DNA from: Oscillospiraceae bacterium
GTDB taxonomy: Bacteria; Bacillota_A; Clostridia; Oscillospirales; Oscillospiraceae
DNA length: 6,546 bases
Assembly (NCBI GenBank): GCA_902795095.1
Contig: CADBKB010000083.1
Span: 1 to 6,546, forward strand
Direction: 5' to 3'
The notes under the pieces: generated by a model
The model's input: only the letters and a program-made list of their open reading frames with translations
Told to the model about the DNA's origin: nothing
The model's database searches: none
Made by a program: the position numbers and the translations under genes
In this document: positions 1 to 6,422 of the stretch, one piece after another
How the letters are laid out: every line of letters starts with the position of its first letter
Numbering within the stretch: the first letter of the stretch is position 1

Positions 1-2134
1 CATCCTCATCGACGAGGCCCGTACCCCGCTGATCATCTCCGGCCGCGGCGAAGCCTCCACGAAGCTCTATGAAATGGCCGACTTCCTGGTCAGCCGGATG
101 AAGAAGCAGGTCTTCAGCAGCACCGACGAGAAGGAAAACCAGGACGACTATGACTGCGACTATATCGTCGACGAGAAGGCCCGCTCCGTCGCCCTGACGG
201 CCCGGGGCATCAAAAAGGCCGAGGAGTTCTTCCAGCTGGAAAACCTGGCCGACATGGAGAATACCACCATCTCCCACCACATCAACCAGGCCATGAAGGC
301 CCGGGGCCTGATGAAGCGGGACATCGACTATGTGGTCAAGGACGGCCAGGTCATCATCGTGGATGAGTTTACCGGCCGCCTCATGTACGGCCGCCGCTAC
401 AACGAGGGCCTGCACCAGGCCATCGAGGCCAAGGAGGGCGTGGAGGTCGCCAATGAGAGCAAGACCCTGGCCACCATCACCTTCCAGAATTTCTTCCGCC
501 TGTACACCAAGCTCTCCGGCATGACCGGCACCGCCCTGACCGAGGAGGAGGAATTCGCCTCGATCTATGCCATCGACGTGGTGGAGATCCCCACCAACCG
601 CCCCGTGATCCGCGTGGACCATCCCGACGTGGTGTATAAGACCCAGGCTGCCAAGTACCGGGCGGTGATCCGGCAGATCCTGGAGTGCCATGAGAAGGGC
701 CAGCCCGTGCTGGTGGGCACCATTTCCATCGAAAAATCCGAGCTTCTTTCCAAGCTGCTGGCGCGGCAGGGCGTGGCCCACACCGTGCTGAACGCGAAAT
801 ACCACGAAAAAGAGGCGGAGATCGTGGCCCAGGCCGGCCGCCTCGGCGCCGTGACCATCGCCACCAATATGGCCGGCCGAGGCACCGACATCGTGCTGGG
901 CGGCAATCCGGAGGGAATGGCTCTGAACGAGCTCAAGAAGCGCGAGGACATGACCGACGCGCTGCTGGCGGAGGCCAATTCCTTCGCCGAGACCGACGAT
1001 CCCGCCATCCTGGCCGTGCGCCGGGACTTTGAGGAAGCCTTCGCGCGCTACAAGGCACAGACGAACGCGGAATCCGAACGGGTGCGCGCCGCCGGCGGCC
1101 TGTTCATCATCGGCACCGAGCGCCATGAATCCCGCCGCATCGACAATCAGCTCCGCGGCCGTTCCGGCCGCCAGGGCGATCCCGGCGAGACCCGCTTCTA
1201 CCTGTCCATGGAGGACGACGTCATGCGCCTGTTCGGCAGCGAGCGCATGATCAACATGATGGATGCTCTGAAGATCGACGAGGACACCCCCATCGACGCC
1301 AAGATTCTCTCCGGCGCCATCGAGAACGCCCAGAAGAACGTGGAGAGCCGCAACTTCCAGACCCGTAAAACCGTGCTGGAATACGACGACGTCATGAACA
1401 CCCAGCGCAAGGTCATCTATGACCAGCGCCGCCAGGTCCTCGAAGGCGAGGATCTGAGCCGCACCATCGAGGGTATGCTGCGCTACGTGGTGCAGACCCG
1501 GGTGGCCGACTGCTACGGTCACCTGAGCTACCTGGCGGACCGGGCCCAGCTCGACGAGCTGCTTGCCCAGTTCGAGGGCGTCTATCTGCCCAAGGGCGCG
1601 GTCAGCATCTCCGATGCGGAGCTGTCCGGCCTGCAGGCGGAGGAGCTGGAGGAAAAGCTCCTGGACGCCATGCACCGGACCTATGCCGAAAAGGAGGCCC
1701 GCTACGGCGAGACCACCATGCGCGAGGTGGAGCGTGTGATCCTGCTGCGGGTGGTGGACGAATATTGGATGGACCATATCGATGCCATGACCGACCTGCG
1801 CCAGGGCATCAGCCTGCGGGCCTACGGCCAGCACAATCCCGTGGACACCTATAAGAAGGAAGGCTACGAGATGTTCGAGGGCATGACCAATGCCATCCGC
1901 GAGGAGACTGTCCGCCGTCTGTTCACCTTCCAGCTGCGCACCGACGAGGAGGTCAAGCGCCAGAAGGTGGCCACCATCACCGCCGAGGGCGGCGGCAGCG
2001 ACAGGACCGTCAAGCGGCAGCCTGTGCGCAAGCAGGTGAAGATCGGCCCCAACGATCCGTGCCCCTGCGGCAGCGGCAAAAAATACAAGAAATGCTGCCG
2101 CGACAAGGATCTGGCCAATCTGGGCAAGCAGTGA
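1..2134 (+). CDS. secA: Protein translocase subunit SecA, ATPase (5'-truncated by window edge)
   Basis: SecA is the cytoplasmic/membrane-peripheral ATPase that drives preproteins through the SecYEG channel. The reading frame is open from base 2, so the gene starts upstream; 710 residues are present and roughly 200 N-terminal residues, including Walker A and the DEVD Walker B box, are missing compared with the usual 840-900+. Fragment residues 1-14 are the conserved ILIDEARTPLIISG that follows DEVD. Then come the preprotein cross-linking domain (about 15-115), the VDEFTGR motif (about 120) and SGMTGTA (172-178), the second nucleotide-binding domain with TNMAGRGTDI (288-297) and QLRGRSGRQGDPG (383-395), the helical scaffold/wing region, and a C-terminal metal-binding motif CxCx8CC (Cys687, 689, 698, 699). 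The ATG at 74 is internal, not the start, because homology continues upstream of it. The stop is one base before the pgeF start, indicating an operon. Function certain; no frameshift seen. Confidence 0.97.
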   Translation, partial: ILIDEARTPLIISGRGEASTKLYEMADFLVSRMKKQVFSSTDEKENQDDYDCDYIVDEKARSVALTARGIKKAEEFFQLENLADMENTTISHHINQAMKARGLMKRDIDYVVKDGQVIIVDEFTGRLMYGRRYNEGLHQAIEAKEGVEVANESKTLATITFQNFFRLYTKLSGMTGTALTEEEEFASIYAIDVVEIPTNRPVIRVDHPDVVYKTQAAKYRAVIRQILECHEKGQPVLVGTISIEKSELLSKLLARQGVAHTVLNAKYHEKEAEIVAQAGRLGAVTIATNMAGRGTDIVLGGNPEGMALNELKKREDMTDALLAEANSFAETDDPAILAVRRDFEEAFARYKAQTNAESERVRAAGGLFIIGTERHESRRIDNQLRGRSGRQGDPGETRFYLSMEDDVMRLFGSERMINMMDALKIDEDTPIDAKILSGAIENAQKNVESRNFQTRKTVLEYDDVMNTQRKVIYDQRRQVLEGEDLSRTIEGMLRYVVQTRVADCYGHLSYLADRAQLDELLAQFEGVYLPKGAVSISDAELSGLQAEELEEKLLDAMHRTYAEKEARYGETTMREVERVILLRVVDEYWMDHIDAMTDLRQGISLRAYGQHNPVDTYKKEGYEMFEGMTNAIREETVRRLFTFQLRTDEEVKRQKVATITAEGGGSDRTVKRQPVRKQVKIGPNDPCPCGSGKKYKKCCRDKDLANLGKQ

Positions 2135-2135
2135 T

Positions 2136-2963
2136 ATGAGCTTTCGCGTACACCGGGACGGCGCCCTGGAATATCTTTGCGCCGACGCCCTGGACGGGGC
2201 GATCCACTGCTTTTCCACCCGCTACGGCGGCGTTTCCCGGGGGTATCTGTCCAGCCTCAACCTGGGCACCCACCGGGGCGACACGCCGGAGAACGTGCAA
2301 AAAAACTACGGGATCCTCGGCGCTGCCGTGGGCTTCCGCCCGGATGATCTCGTTTTCACCCATCAGATCCATTCCGATATCGTGCGCCGTGTGGGCGCAG
2401 CCGATCGGGGCGAGGGTCTGGCCCGGGAGGTCAGCCATGACTGCGACGGTCTGATCACCGACGAGCCCGGCGTCGCCCTGGCGGTCTTCTCCGCCGACTG
2501 CACCCCGATCCTGCTCTATGATCCCGTGCGCGGCGCCGTTGGCGCGGTGCATGCCGGCTGGCGCGGCACAGGCGCAGGCATCGCCGCGAAGGCCGTGGAG
2601 GCCATGGTCCGGGAATTCGGCACAAGCCCCGCGGATCTGCGCGCCGCCATCGGCCCCTGCATCGGCCCGTGCTGCTTTGAGACGGGCCCCGAGGTGCCGG
2701 AGGCCATGCGCAGCGCCCTGGGCGGGGCCGCGGAGGCCGCCATCCGTCCTGCGGGCGAGAAATATTATGTTAACTTAAAGGAGCTCAACCGGCTCTGGCT
2801 TCGCCGCGCCGGCGTCGGGATCATCGACGTCAGCCCGGACTGCACCCACTGTCAGCCGGAGCGCTTCTGGTCGCATCGCCACACCGGCTTCGACCGGGGT
2901 GCCCAGGCGGCCATCATCGAGCTGCCGGCCAGAAAGGAGGGAGGCCCTTGGCCAAACGTCTGA
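2136..2963 (+). CDS. pgeF: YfiH/YlmD (PgeF) family multicopper-like polyphenol oxidase / purine nucleoside phosphorylase
   Basis: This 275-residue protein has the full length and motifs of the DUF152/YfiH family: HQIHSD (76-81), DGLIT (104-108), SADCTPIL (119-126), HAGWRGT (139-145), the cysteine-rich AAIGPCIGPCCFE (170-182) and CTHC...FWSHRHTGFDRG (236-255). By analogy with E. coli YfiH, His79, Cys122 and His139 are the likely zinc ligands. Family members have been reported as laccase-like oxidases, as enzymes acting on purine nucleosides (adenosine/inosine phosphorolysis or deamination), and as an editing factor that limits wrong amino acids in peptidoglycan precursors; the sequence alone does not choose between these. 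It is expected to be cytosolic, as no signal peptide is seen. The ATG follows the secA stop by one base and has no obvious Shine-Dalgarno sequence, so translational coupling to secA is likely. Its 3' end overlaps the next gene by 16 bases and carries that gene's ribosome binding site. The family is sure; the reaction is not. Confidence 0.93.
   Translation: MSFRVHRDGALEYLCADALDGAIHCFSTRYGGVSRGYLSSLNLGTHRGDTPENVQKNYGILGAAVGFRPDDLVFTHQIHSDIVRRVGAADRGEGLAREVSHDCDGLITDEPGVALAVFSADCTPILLYDPVRGAVGAVHAGWRGTGAGIAAKAVEAMVREFGTSPADLRAAIGPCIGPCCFETGPEVPEAMRSALGGAAEAAIRPAGEKYYVNLKELNRLWLRRAGVGIIDVSPDCTHCQPERFWSHRHTGFDRGAQAAIIELPARKEGGPWPNV
2933..2940 (+). promoter_or_regulatory. Ribosome binding site that fixes a TTG start
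   Basis: AAAGGAGG lies inside the end of pgeF, seven bases before the TTG at 2948. It is close to the ideal anti-16S sequence and is the main reason for choosing TTG as start. The signal peptide begins immediately after, and no nearby in-frame ATG would keep it. Confidence 0.85.
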
Positions 2964-4636
2964 TCCTGCTCACGGTGTGCCTGGCGCTGATCCTCTCCGG
3001 CTGCGCCCAGTCCAGGCCGGAGAAAACTGACGCCGGAAGCGAATCCAACCACATCATCTCCGACGCTGTCACGCAGGAGAAGGAACCCATCGTGACCAAC
3101 TTCGGCCTGGCCTATCAGAGCCAGTTCGGTCTGAATCCCTTCCAGTGCACCAGCCTCACCAACCGCACCATTCTCTCGCTGCTCTACGAGAGCCTGTTCA
3201 CCGTCACCTCGGGCTTCGAGGTGGAGCCGGTGCTGTGCGAGTATTACGACGTCTCGTCGGATCTGCAGCAGTACACGGTGCATCTGGTGCCGGGGGTGCA
3301 GTTCTGGGACGGCACGCGCCTCACCTCCGCCGATGTGGCAGCCTCCTACCGGGCCGCCATGAATTCCCCGGTGTACGGGCAGCGGTTTTACGCTCTGGCG
3401 GGCATCGACACCCCCGACAGCAGCACTGTGGTCTTCCGCACCTCGATCCCCTACGAAAACCTGACCCTGCTGCTGGATGTGCCCATCGTTCAGGCCGACA
3501 GCGTGGAATCGAACGCCCCCCGGGGCACCGGTCCCTACCGTCTGGTCCAGGAGCGCTACACCAATACCCTGGTGCGCAACGGCTACTGGTGGCAGGACGC
3601 CTATGACGCGGTGGTTTCGGTGCCCGGCATCGACCTGGTGCCCACCGCCTCCCCCACGGATGTCCGCGACGACTTTGAGTACGGCGTCACCAGCGTGGTG
3701 TGCACCGATCCCAACTCCGCGGCCTATGTGGATTACCACTGCGATTATGAGCTGTGGAACTGCTCCACCACCATCATGGACTATGTGGGCTTCAACGTCC
3801 ACCACGGTCTGTTCTCTCTGACAGAGCTGCGGGTGGCGCTGACCAACATCATCGACCGCAAGGCCATCGCCACGGAGCTCTATCACGGCTATGCCGAAGC
3901 CGCCGTTCTGCCCGCCTCTCCCCTGTCCAGCTTTTACGACGAGGGCCTGGCCGCCCAGTACGACTACGCCCCGGAGAAATTCGGCGAGGCTGTGCGCGTC
4001 ACCCGGGCCAAGACCTCCGAGGCGGTCTTCCTGGTGTGCAGTTCCGATCCCCGCCGGGTGGACGCGGCGGAGTTCATCGCCGCCGAGGCGGAGAAATACG
4101 ACATTCATCTGACGGTGGACGCGGTGAACGAACGGGCCTACCTCGACCGCCTGTACGCCGGCGACTTCGACCTCTACCTGGGTGAGGCCCGGCTGTCGCC
4201 CACCTTCGACCTCTCCCCCTTCTTCGACGGCGGCGCCCTGTGCTACGGTTTCATCTACTCCAATGATCTGACCAATATGTGCCGGGCCGCCATGGAGAAC
4301 TCCGGCAACTACTATAACCTCCATTCCTCCGTCATGGCCTACGGGATGCTGTGCCCGGTGCTGTTCAAGAGCTATGCCGTTTACGCCACCCGCGGCACCA
4401 TCAGCAACATGTACCCTGCCATCGACAATGTGTTCCACAGCGCCAACGGCCGTACCCTGTCCGACGCCATCATCGCCGCCCCGGAGCCCCCCGAGGGGAC
4501 GCAGGCCGCGGACGGAGAGGCTGCGCAGACCGGCGAAAACCCGGAGGACCCGCCCGAGGACGGAGAGATATCGGAGGAGGCAGCCGATACGGAGGAGGAC
4601 ACGACCCCCTCCGAGGATGATCCATACGATAGTTGA
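2948..4636 (+). CDS. Extracytoplasmic solute-binding lipoprotein, peptide/nickel-type family 5 (orphan)
   Basis: The 562-residue product starts with a lipoprotein signal peptide: MAKR, a hydrophobic core, then the lipobox L-S-G-C with Cys19 as the expected lipidated residue, so it should be tethered to the outer face of the membrane. The body resembles family 5 ABC binding proteins (OppA/DppA/NikA type): a region around residues 105-135 matches the family pattern of FxDGTxLTxxDV (here FWDGTRLTSADV), followed by RGTGPYRLV near 195 and an LRVALTNIIDRKAIA segment near 300. The substrate cannot be read from the sequence; short peptides are the family's usual ligand. Residues 512-562 form a low-complexity tail with 20 Asp/Glu and no Lys/Arg. 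The TTG start is supported by a strong ribosome binding site and the gene overlaps pgeF by 16 bases. No permease or ATPase gene is next to it, so it must share a transporter encoded elsewhere or act as a sensor or chaperone-like lipoprotein. Confidence 0.88.
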   Translation: MAKRLILLTVCLALILSGCAQSRPEKTDAGSESNHIISDAVTQEKEPIVTNFGLAYQSQFGLNPFQCTSLTNRTILSLLYESLFTVTSGFEVEPVLCEYYDVSSDLQQYTVHLVPGVQFWDGTRLTSADVAASYRAAMNSPVYGQRFYALAGIDTPDSSTVVFRTSIPYENLTLLLDVPIVQADSVESNAPRGTGPYRLVQERYTNTLVRNGYWWQDAYDAVVSVPGIDLVPTASPTDVRDDFEYGVTSVVCTDPNSAAYVDYHCDYELWNCSTTIMDYVGFNVHHGLFSLTELRVALTNIIDRKAIATELYHGYAEAAVLPASPLSSFYDEGLAAQYDYAPEKFGEAVRVTRAKTSEAVFLVCSSDPRRVDAAEFIAAEAEKYDIHLTVDAVNERAYLDRLYAGDFDLYLGEARLSPTFDLSPFFDGGALCYGFIYSNDLTNMCRAAMENSGNYYNLHSSVMAYGMLCPVLFKSYAVYATRGTISNMYPAIDNVFHSANGRTLSDAIIAAPEPPEGTQAADGEAAQTGENPEDPPEDGEISEEAADTEEDTTPSEDDPYDS

Positions 4637-4661
4637 CAAATCTATGAAGGCTCTGTACAAT
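4633..4661 (+). promoter_or_regulatory. Consensus sigma-A promoter (TTGACA-17-TACAAT)
   Basis: A perfect -35 box TTGACA (4633-4638) is separated by exactly 17 bases from a -10 box TACAAT (4656-4661, one mismatch to TATAAT). Transcription would start near 4668, about 30 bases before the ATG at 4699. The -35 box overlaps the TGA stop (4634-4636) of the upstream lipoprotein gene. The local sequence is clearly more AT-rich than its surroundings. There is no terminator between the two genes, so read-through from the secA set may add to transcription from this promoter. Confidence 0.85.
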
Positions 4662-4688
4662 TGAACCGATGGTCATATGCAAATGATT

Positions 4689-4693
4689 GGAGG
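4689..4693 (+). promoter_or_regulatory. Ribosome binding site that decides the start at 4699
   Basis: GGAGG lies five bases before the ATG at 4699. A longer reading from the TTG at 4687 is possible on paper, but that codon overlaps this Shine-Dalgarno sequence and has none of its own, so the ATG is preferred. Confidence 0.8.
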
Positions 4694-4698
4694 TTCCC

Positions 4699-4980
4699 AT
4701 GTACAATGTCGATCCTGCGCGGCTTCGCCCCCTGTCTCCCCTGGCTTACGTCGGCTACGGCCTGCTGTATCTGATCCCTGGGATCGGGTTGATCTGCGCG
4801 ATCATCGTGGCCGTGAAGACCCGCAATCTCAATCTTCGCAGCTATACCCAGGCCTGTCTCGTCGCCCTTGTGGCGCTGATCGTCGCGGTGGTCGTCGTGG
4901 GGCTCGTCCTCTTCTCCAGGGGCTGCCTCGCCGACGTCATCCGCCGGATCCCTGCCGCATTCCGTGTTTTGTTCCCATAA
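4699..4980 (+). CDS. Small two-helix membrane protein, uncharacterised
   Basis: A 93-residue protein with two predicted membrane segments, about residues 16-39 (ending before the basic KTRN) and 51-73. The order of features, PLSPxxYVGY, then an IPGIGLICAIIxA segment, then a polar NLNLRSYTQA turn before the second helix, resembles small uncharacterised clostridial membrane proteins that I recall from other genomes, often with a zinc-ribbon protein nearby; no function is known to me. The C-terminal 20 residues are short, basic and amphipathic (DVIRRIPAAFR). It is the first gene behind the sigma-A promoter, with GGAGG five bases before its ATG. The next gene follows after 25 bases with a very similar leader, so the two are probably one transcript. 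The gene call rests on promoter, ribosome binding site and coherent membrane topology; the role is unknown. Confidence 0.8.
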   Translation: MYNVDPARLRPLSPLAYVGYGLLYLIPGIGLICAIIVAVKTRNLNLRSYTQACLVALVALIVAVVVVGLVLFSRGCLADVIRRIPAAFRVLFP

Positions 4981-5005
4981 TCCATACAGATAAAGGAGGA
5001 TTCCC

Positions 5006-5500
5006 ATGTTCTGCAATTCCTGTGGCGCAAGCCTTCCCGACGGTGCGAAATTTTGCACCGCATGCGGCGCTCCGGTCCTGCCGGAGGCCCCTGTCCTGAC
5101 CCCCGATCCCGAGCCCGCCAAGGCCGCGCCCATCATGGACGCTCCTCAGCCCACCGCCCCCATGTACACCCCGGTGACGGAGAGCGCGCCGGAATACGCC
5201 GCTCCCGTGTACGCCTCCCCGGATTCCCTCATTCCTCCCGGCGTGGCCGATTCCGTGTTCAACTGGGGCCTGGCGGGTCTGATCTGCTCCCTGCTCATCT
5301 CGGTCCTGGGCATTATCTTCTCCGCCATCGCCATGAGCAAGGCAAAGCACTGTCTCAATGATTACGGCTTCCTGCCCCAGCAGGCCAGGAACGGCCGAAC
5401 CATGGGCATCATTGGCCTGGTGATCGGCATTGTTTCCACGGTGATCGGCATTCTTGCCGTGGTCTTCATCGTTTTCGCCATGGCCTATACCTATTATTGA
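5006..5500 (+). CDS. Zinc-ribbon membrane protein with DUF4190-like C-terminal region
   Basis: The 164-residue product has three parts. Residues 3-20 are a zinc ribbon with two CxxC knuckles (Cys3, Cys6, Cys17, Cys20) in the form FCNSCGASLPDGAKFCTACG. Residues 22-80 are a low-complexity linker with 16 prolines, many alanines and several tyrosines. Residues about 87-110 and 132-160 are hydrophobic membrane segments rich in Gly/Ile, separated by a loop that contains ARNGRTMGIIGLVIGI; this pattern is like the DUF4190 family of small membrane proteins. The ribbon should face the cytosol, which would place both termini inside, but that is inference. The ATG is preceded by AAAGGAGG (4992-4999) with a six-base spacing. 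It lies 25 bases after the preceding small membrane gene and is likely co-transcribed with it. No enzymatic motif is visible and the function is not known. Confidence 0.88.
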   Translation: MFCNSCGASLPDGAKFCTACGAPVLPEAPVLTPDPEPAKAAPIMDAPQPTAPMYTPVTESAPEYAAPVYASPDSLIPPGVADSVFNWGLAGLICSLLISVLGIIFSAIAMSKAKHCLNDYGFLPQQARNGRTMGIIGLVIGIVSTVIGILAVVFIVFAMAYTYY

Positions 5501-5554
5501 TCATTCCGCTGCCCCGACCGTTTTCCGGCGCAGCATACCTGATTTGGAGTCCGT

Positions 5555-6373
5555 ATGAAAAAGCTCATTTCCATGCTTCGCGAGCGGTGGGCGCAGGCAG
5601 ATAAGCGCGCCCTGCTGATGCGCACCGGCCTGCTCTTGCTCTGCGCCGGTGTGCTCATCGGCCTGGTGTATCTGGCCTTCGGCCAGGCGCTGCCGGAGCT
5701 GCTGCCCCTGCTGCGCAGCGGCGACGAGGAAAAGATCGCCGCCTATCTCGGCAGCCAGAACCGCATCAGCGGCATCCTCAGCACTGCCCTGCTGGCATTC
5801 CTGCAGCCGGTGAGCATCATCCTGCCCGGCGCGCCCATCCAGATCGCCGCCGGCATTGTCTACGGCACTCTGAAGGGCTTCCTTATCTGCCACATCTCCT
5901 ATGTCCTGTCCAATCTGGTGGTATTCTACCTGGCCCGCGTGCTGGGACAGAAAATGGACAAATACGTCTCGCGCTTTTCGGAGAAGGTCAACTTCCTCCA
6001 GGGCGCCCAGTACCCCGGCTATATGACCGCCATGGCCTGCCTGATCCCGGTGGTGCCCAACGGCATCATTCCCTATGCCGCCGCCAGGACCCGGATGCGG
6101 TTCCATGAGTTTCTGATTGCCGTCGAGCTGGGCAGCTTTTTCCCGATCCTGGTCATGTGCGCCATCGGCAAGCGCATTCTCCACGGCGATTACTTCTATG
6201 CCGCGGCCCTGCTGATCTTCTGCCTGGTGGTGGTCATCATAATGACCCTGCTGCGCAGGCCGATCGTTCATCTGATGCACCGTGTCGGCCAGAAGATCCT
6301 GAGCCTGCTGCGCAAGGCCGATATGCCGGACGGCGGCGCGGACATTCCGCCCCTGCAGGACGACCTGCCGTAA
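5555..6373 (+). CDS. TVP38/TMEM64 family (VTT/DedA-like) membrane protein
   Basis: A 272-residue polytopic inner-membrane protein. It has a basic, amphipathic N-terminus (1-20), a membrane helix at about 21-43, and the VTT domain from about 70: the first re-entrant signature QPVSIILPGAPIQIAAGIVYG (84-104, with Q84, P91, G92, G100), a helix at about 108-130 ending in the family-typical LARVLG, a second signature LIPVVPNGIIPY (163-174), then helices near 188-205 and 214-233 and a basic C-terminal tail. Related DedA/TMEM41B proteins are lipid scramblases or transporters of undecaprenyl or other phospholipids; which applies here cannot be told. The usual Arg three residues before the first Pro of the second signature is Cys162 here. 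GGAG (5546-5549) precedes the ATG by five bases. The gene lies 54 bases after the zinc-ribbon gene, without a clear promoter or terminator between, and is followed by a strong terminator. Confidence 0.9.
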   Translation: MKKLISMLRERWAQADKRALLMRTGLLLLCAGVLIGLVYLAFGQALPELLPLLRSGDEEKIAAYLGSQNRISGILSTALLAFLQPVSIILPGAPIQIAAGIVYGTLKGFLICHISYVLSNLVVFYLARVLGQKMDKYVSRFSEKVNFLQGAQYPGYMTAMACLIPVVPNGIIPYAAARTRMRFHEFLIAVELGSFFPILVMCAIGKRILHGDYFYAAALLIFCLVVVIIMTLLRRPIVHLMHRVGQKILSLLRKADMPDGGADIPPLQDDLP

Positions 6374-6393
6374 TCCAATCGAACAGACGCACG

Positions 6394-6422
6394 AAGGGCG
6401 GCCGGAACCAGGCCGCCCTTTT
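6394..6422 (+). terminator. Intrinsic (rho-independent) terminator
   Basis: A perfect 10-bp stem, AAGGGCGGCC (6394-6403) with GGCCGCCCTT (6411-6420), closes a seven-base loop and runs directly into TTTT (6419-6422). It lies 21 bases after the stop codon of the VTT-domain gene and should end the transcript starting at 4668. The U-tract is short, but the stem is very GC-rich. On the opposite strand no T-run follows, so it works for the + strand only. Confidence 0.85.

Noticed and set aside
74..2134. ATG at 74 as a start of secA
   Set aside because: The frame continues to the left with the conserved ILIDEARTPLIISG segment, so the real start lies outside the window.
2852..4660. Open frame of about 600 codons on the minus strand opposite the binding-protein gene
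   Set aside because: Its translation is rich in Gly, His, Val and Gln with no recognisable domain or signal, as expected from the antisense of a GC-rich gene with few stop codons. The + strand gene has a ribosome binding site, lipobox and family motifs.
4687..4980. TTG at 4687 as start of the small membrane protein
   Set aside because: It overlaps the Shine-Dalgarno sequence that serves the ATG at 4699 and has no ribosome binding site of its own.
5508..5534. GCTGC...GCAGC inverted repeat between the zinc-ribbon and VTT genes, considered as a terminator
   Set aside because: The stem is only five plus three pairs with uneven internal loops, and no T-run follows; it does not meet the pattern of an intrinsic terminator.
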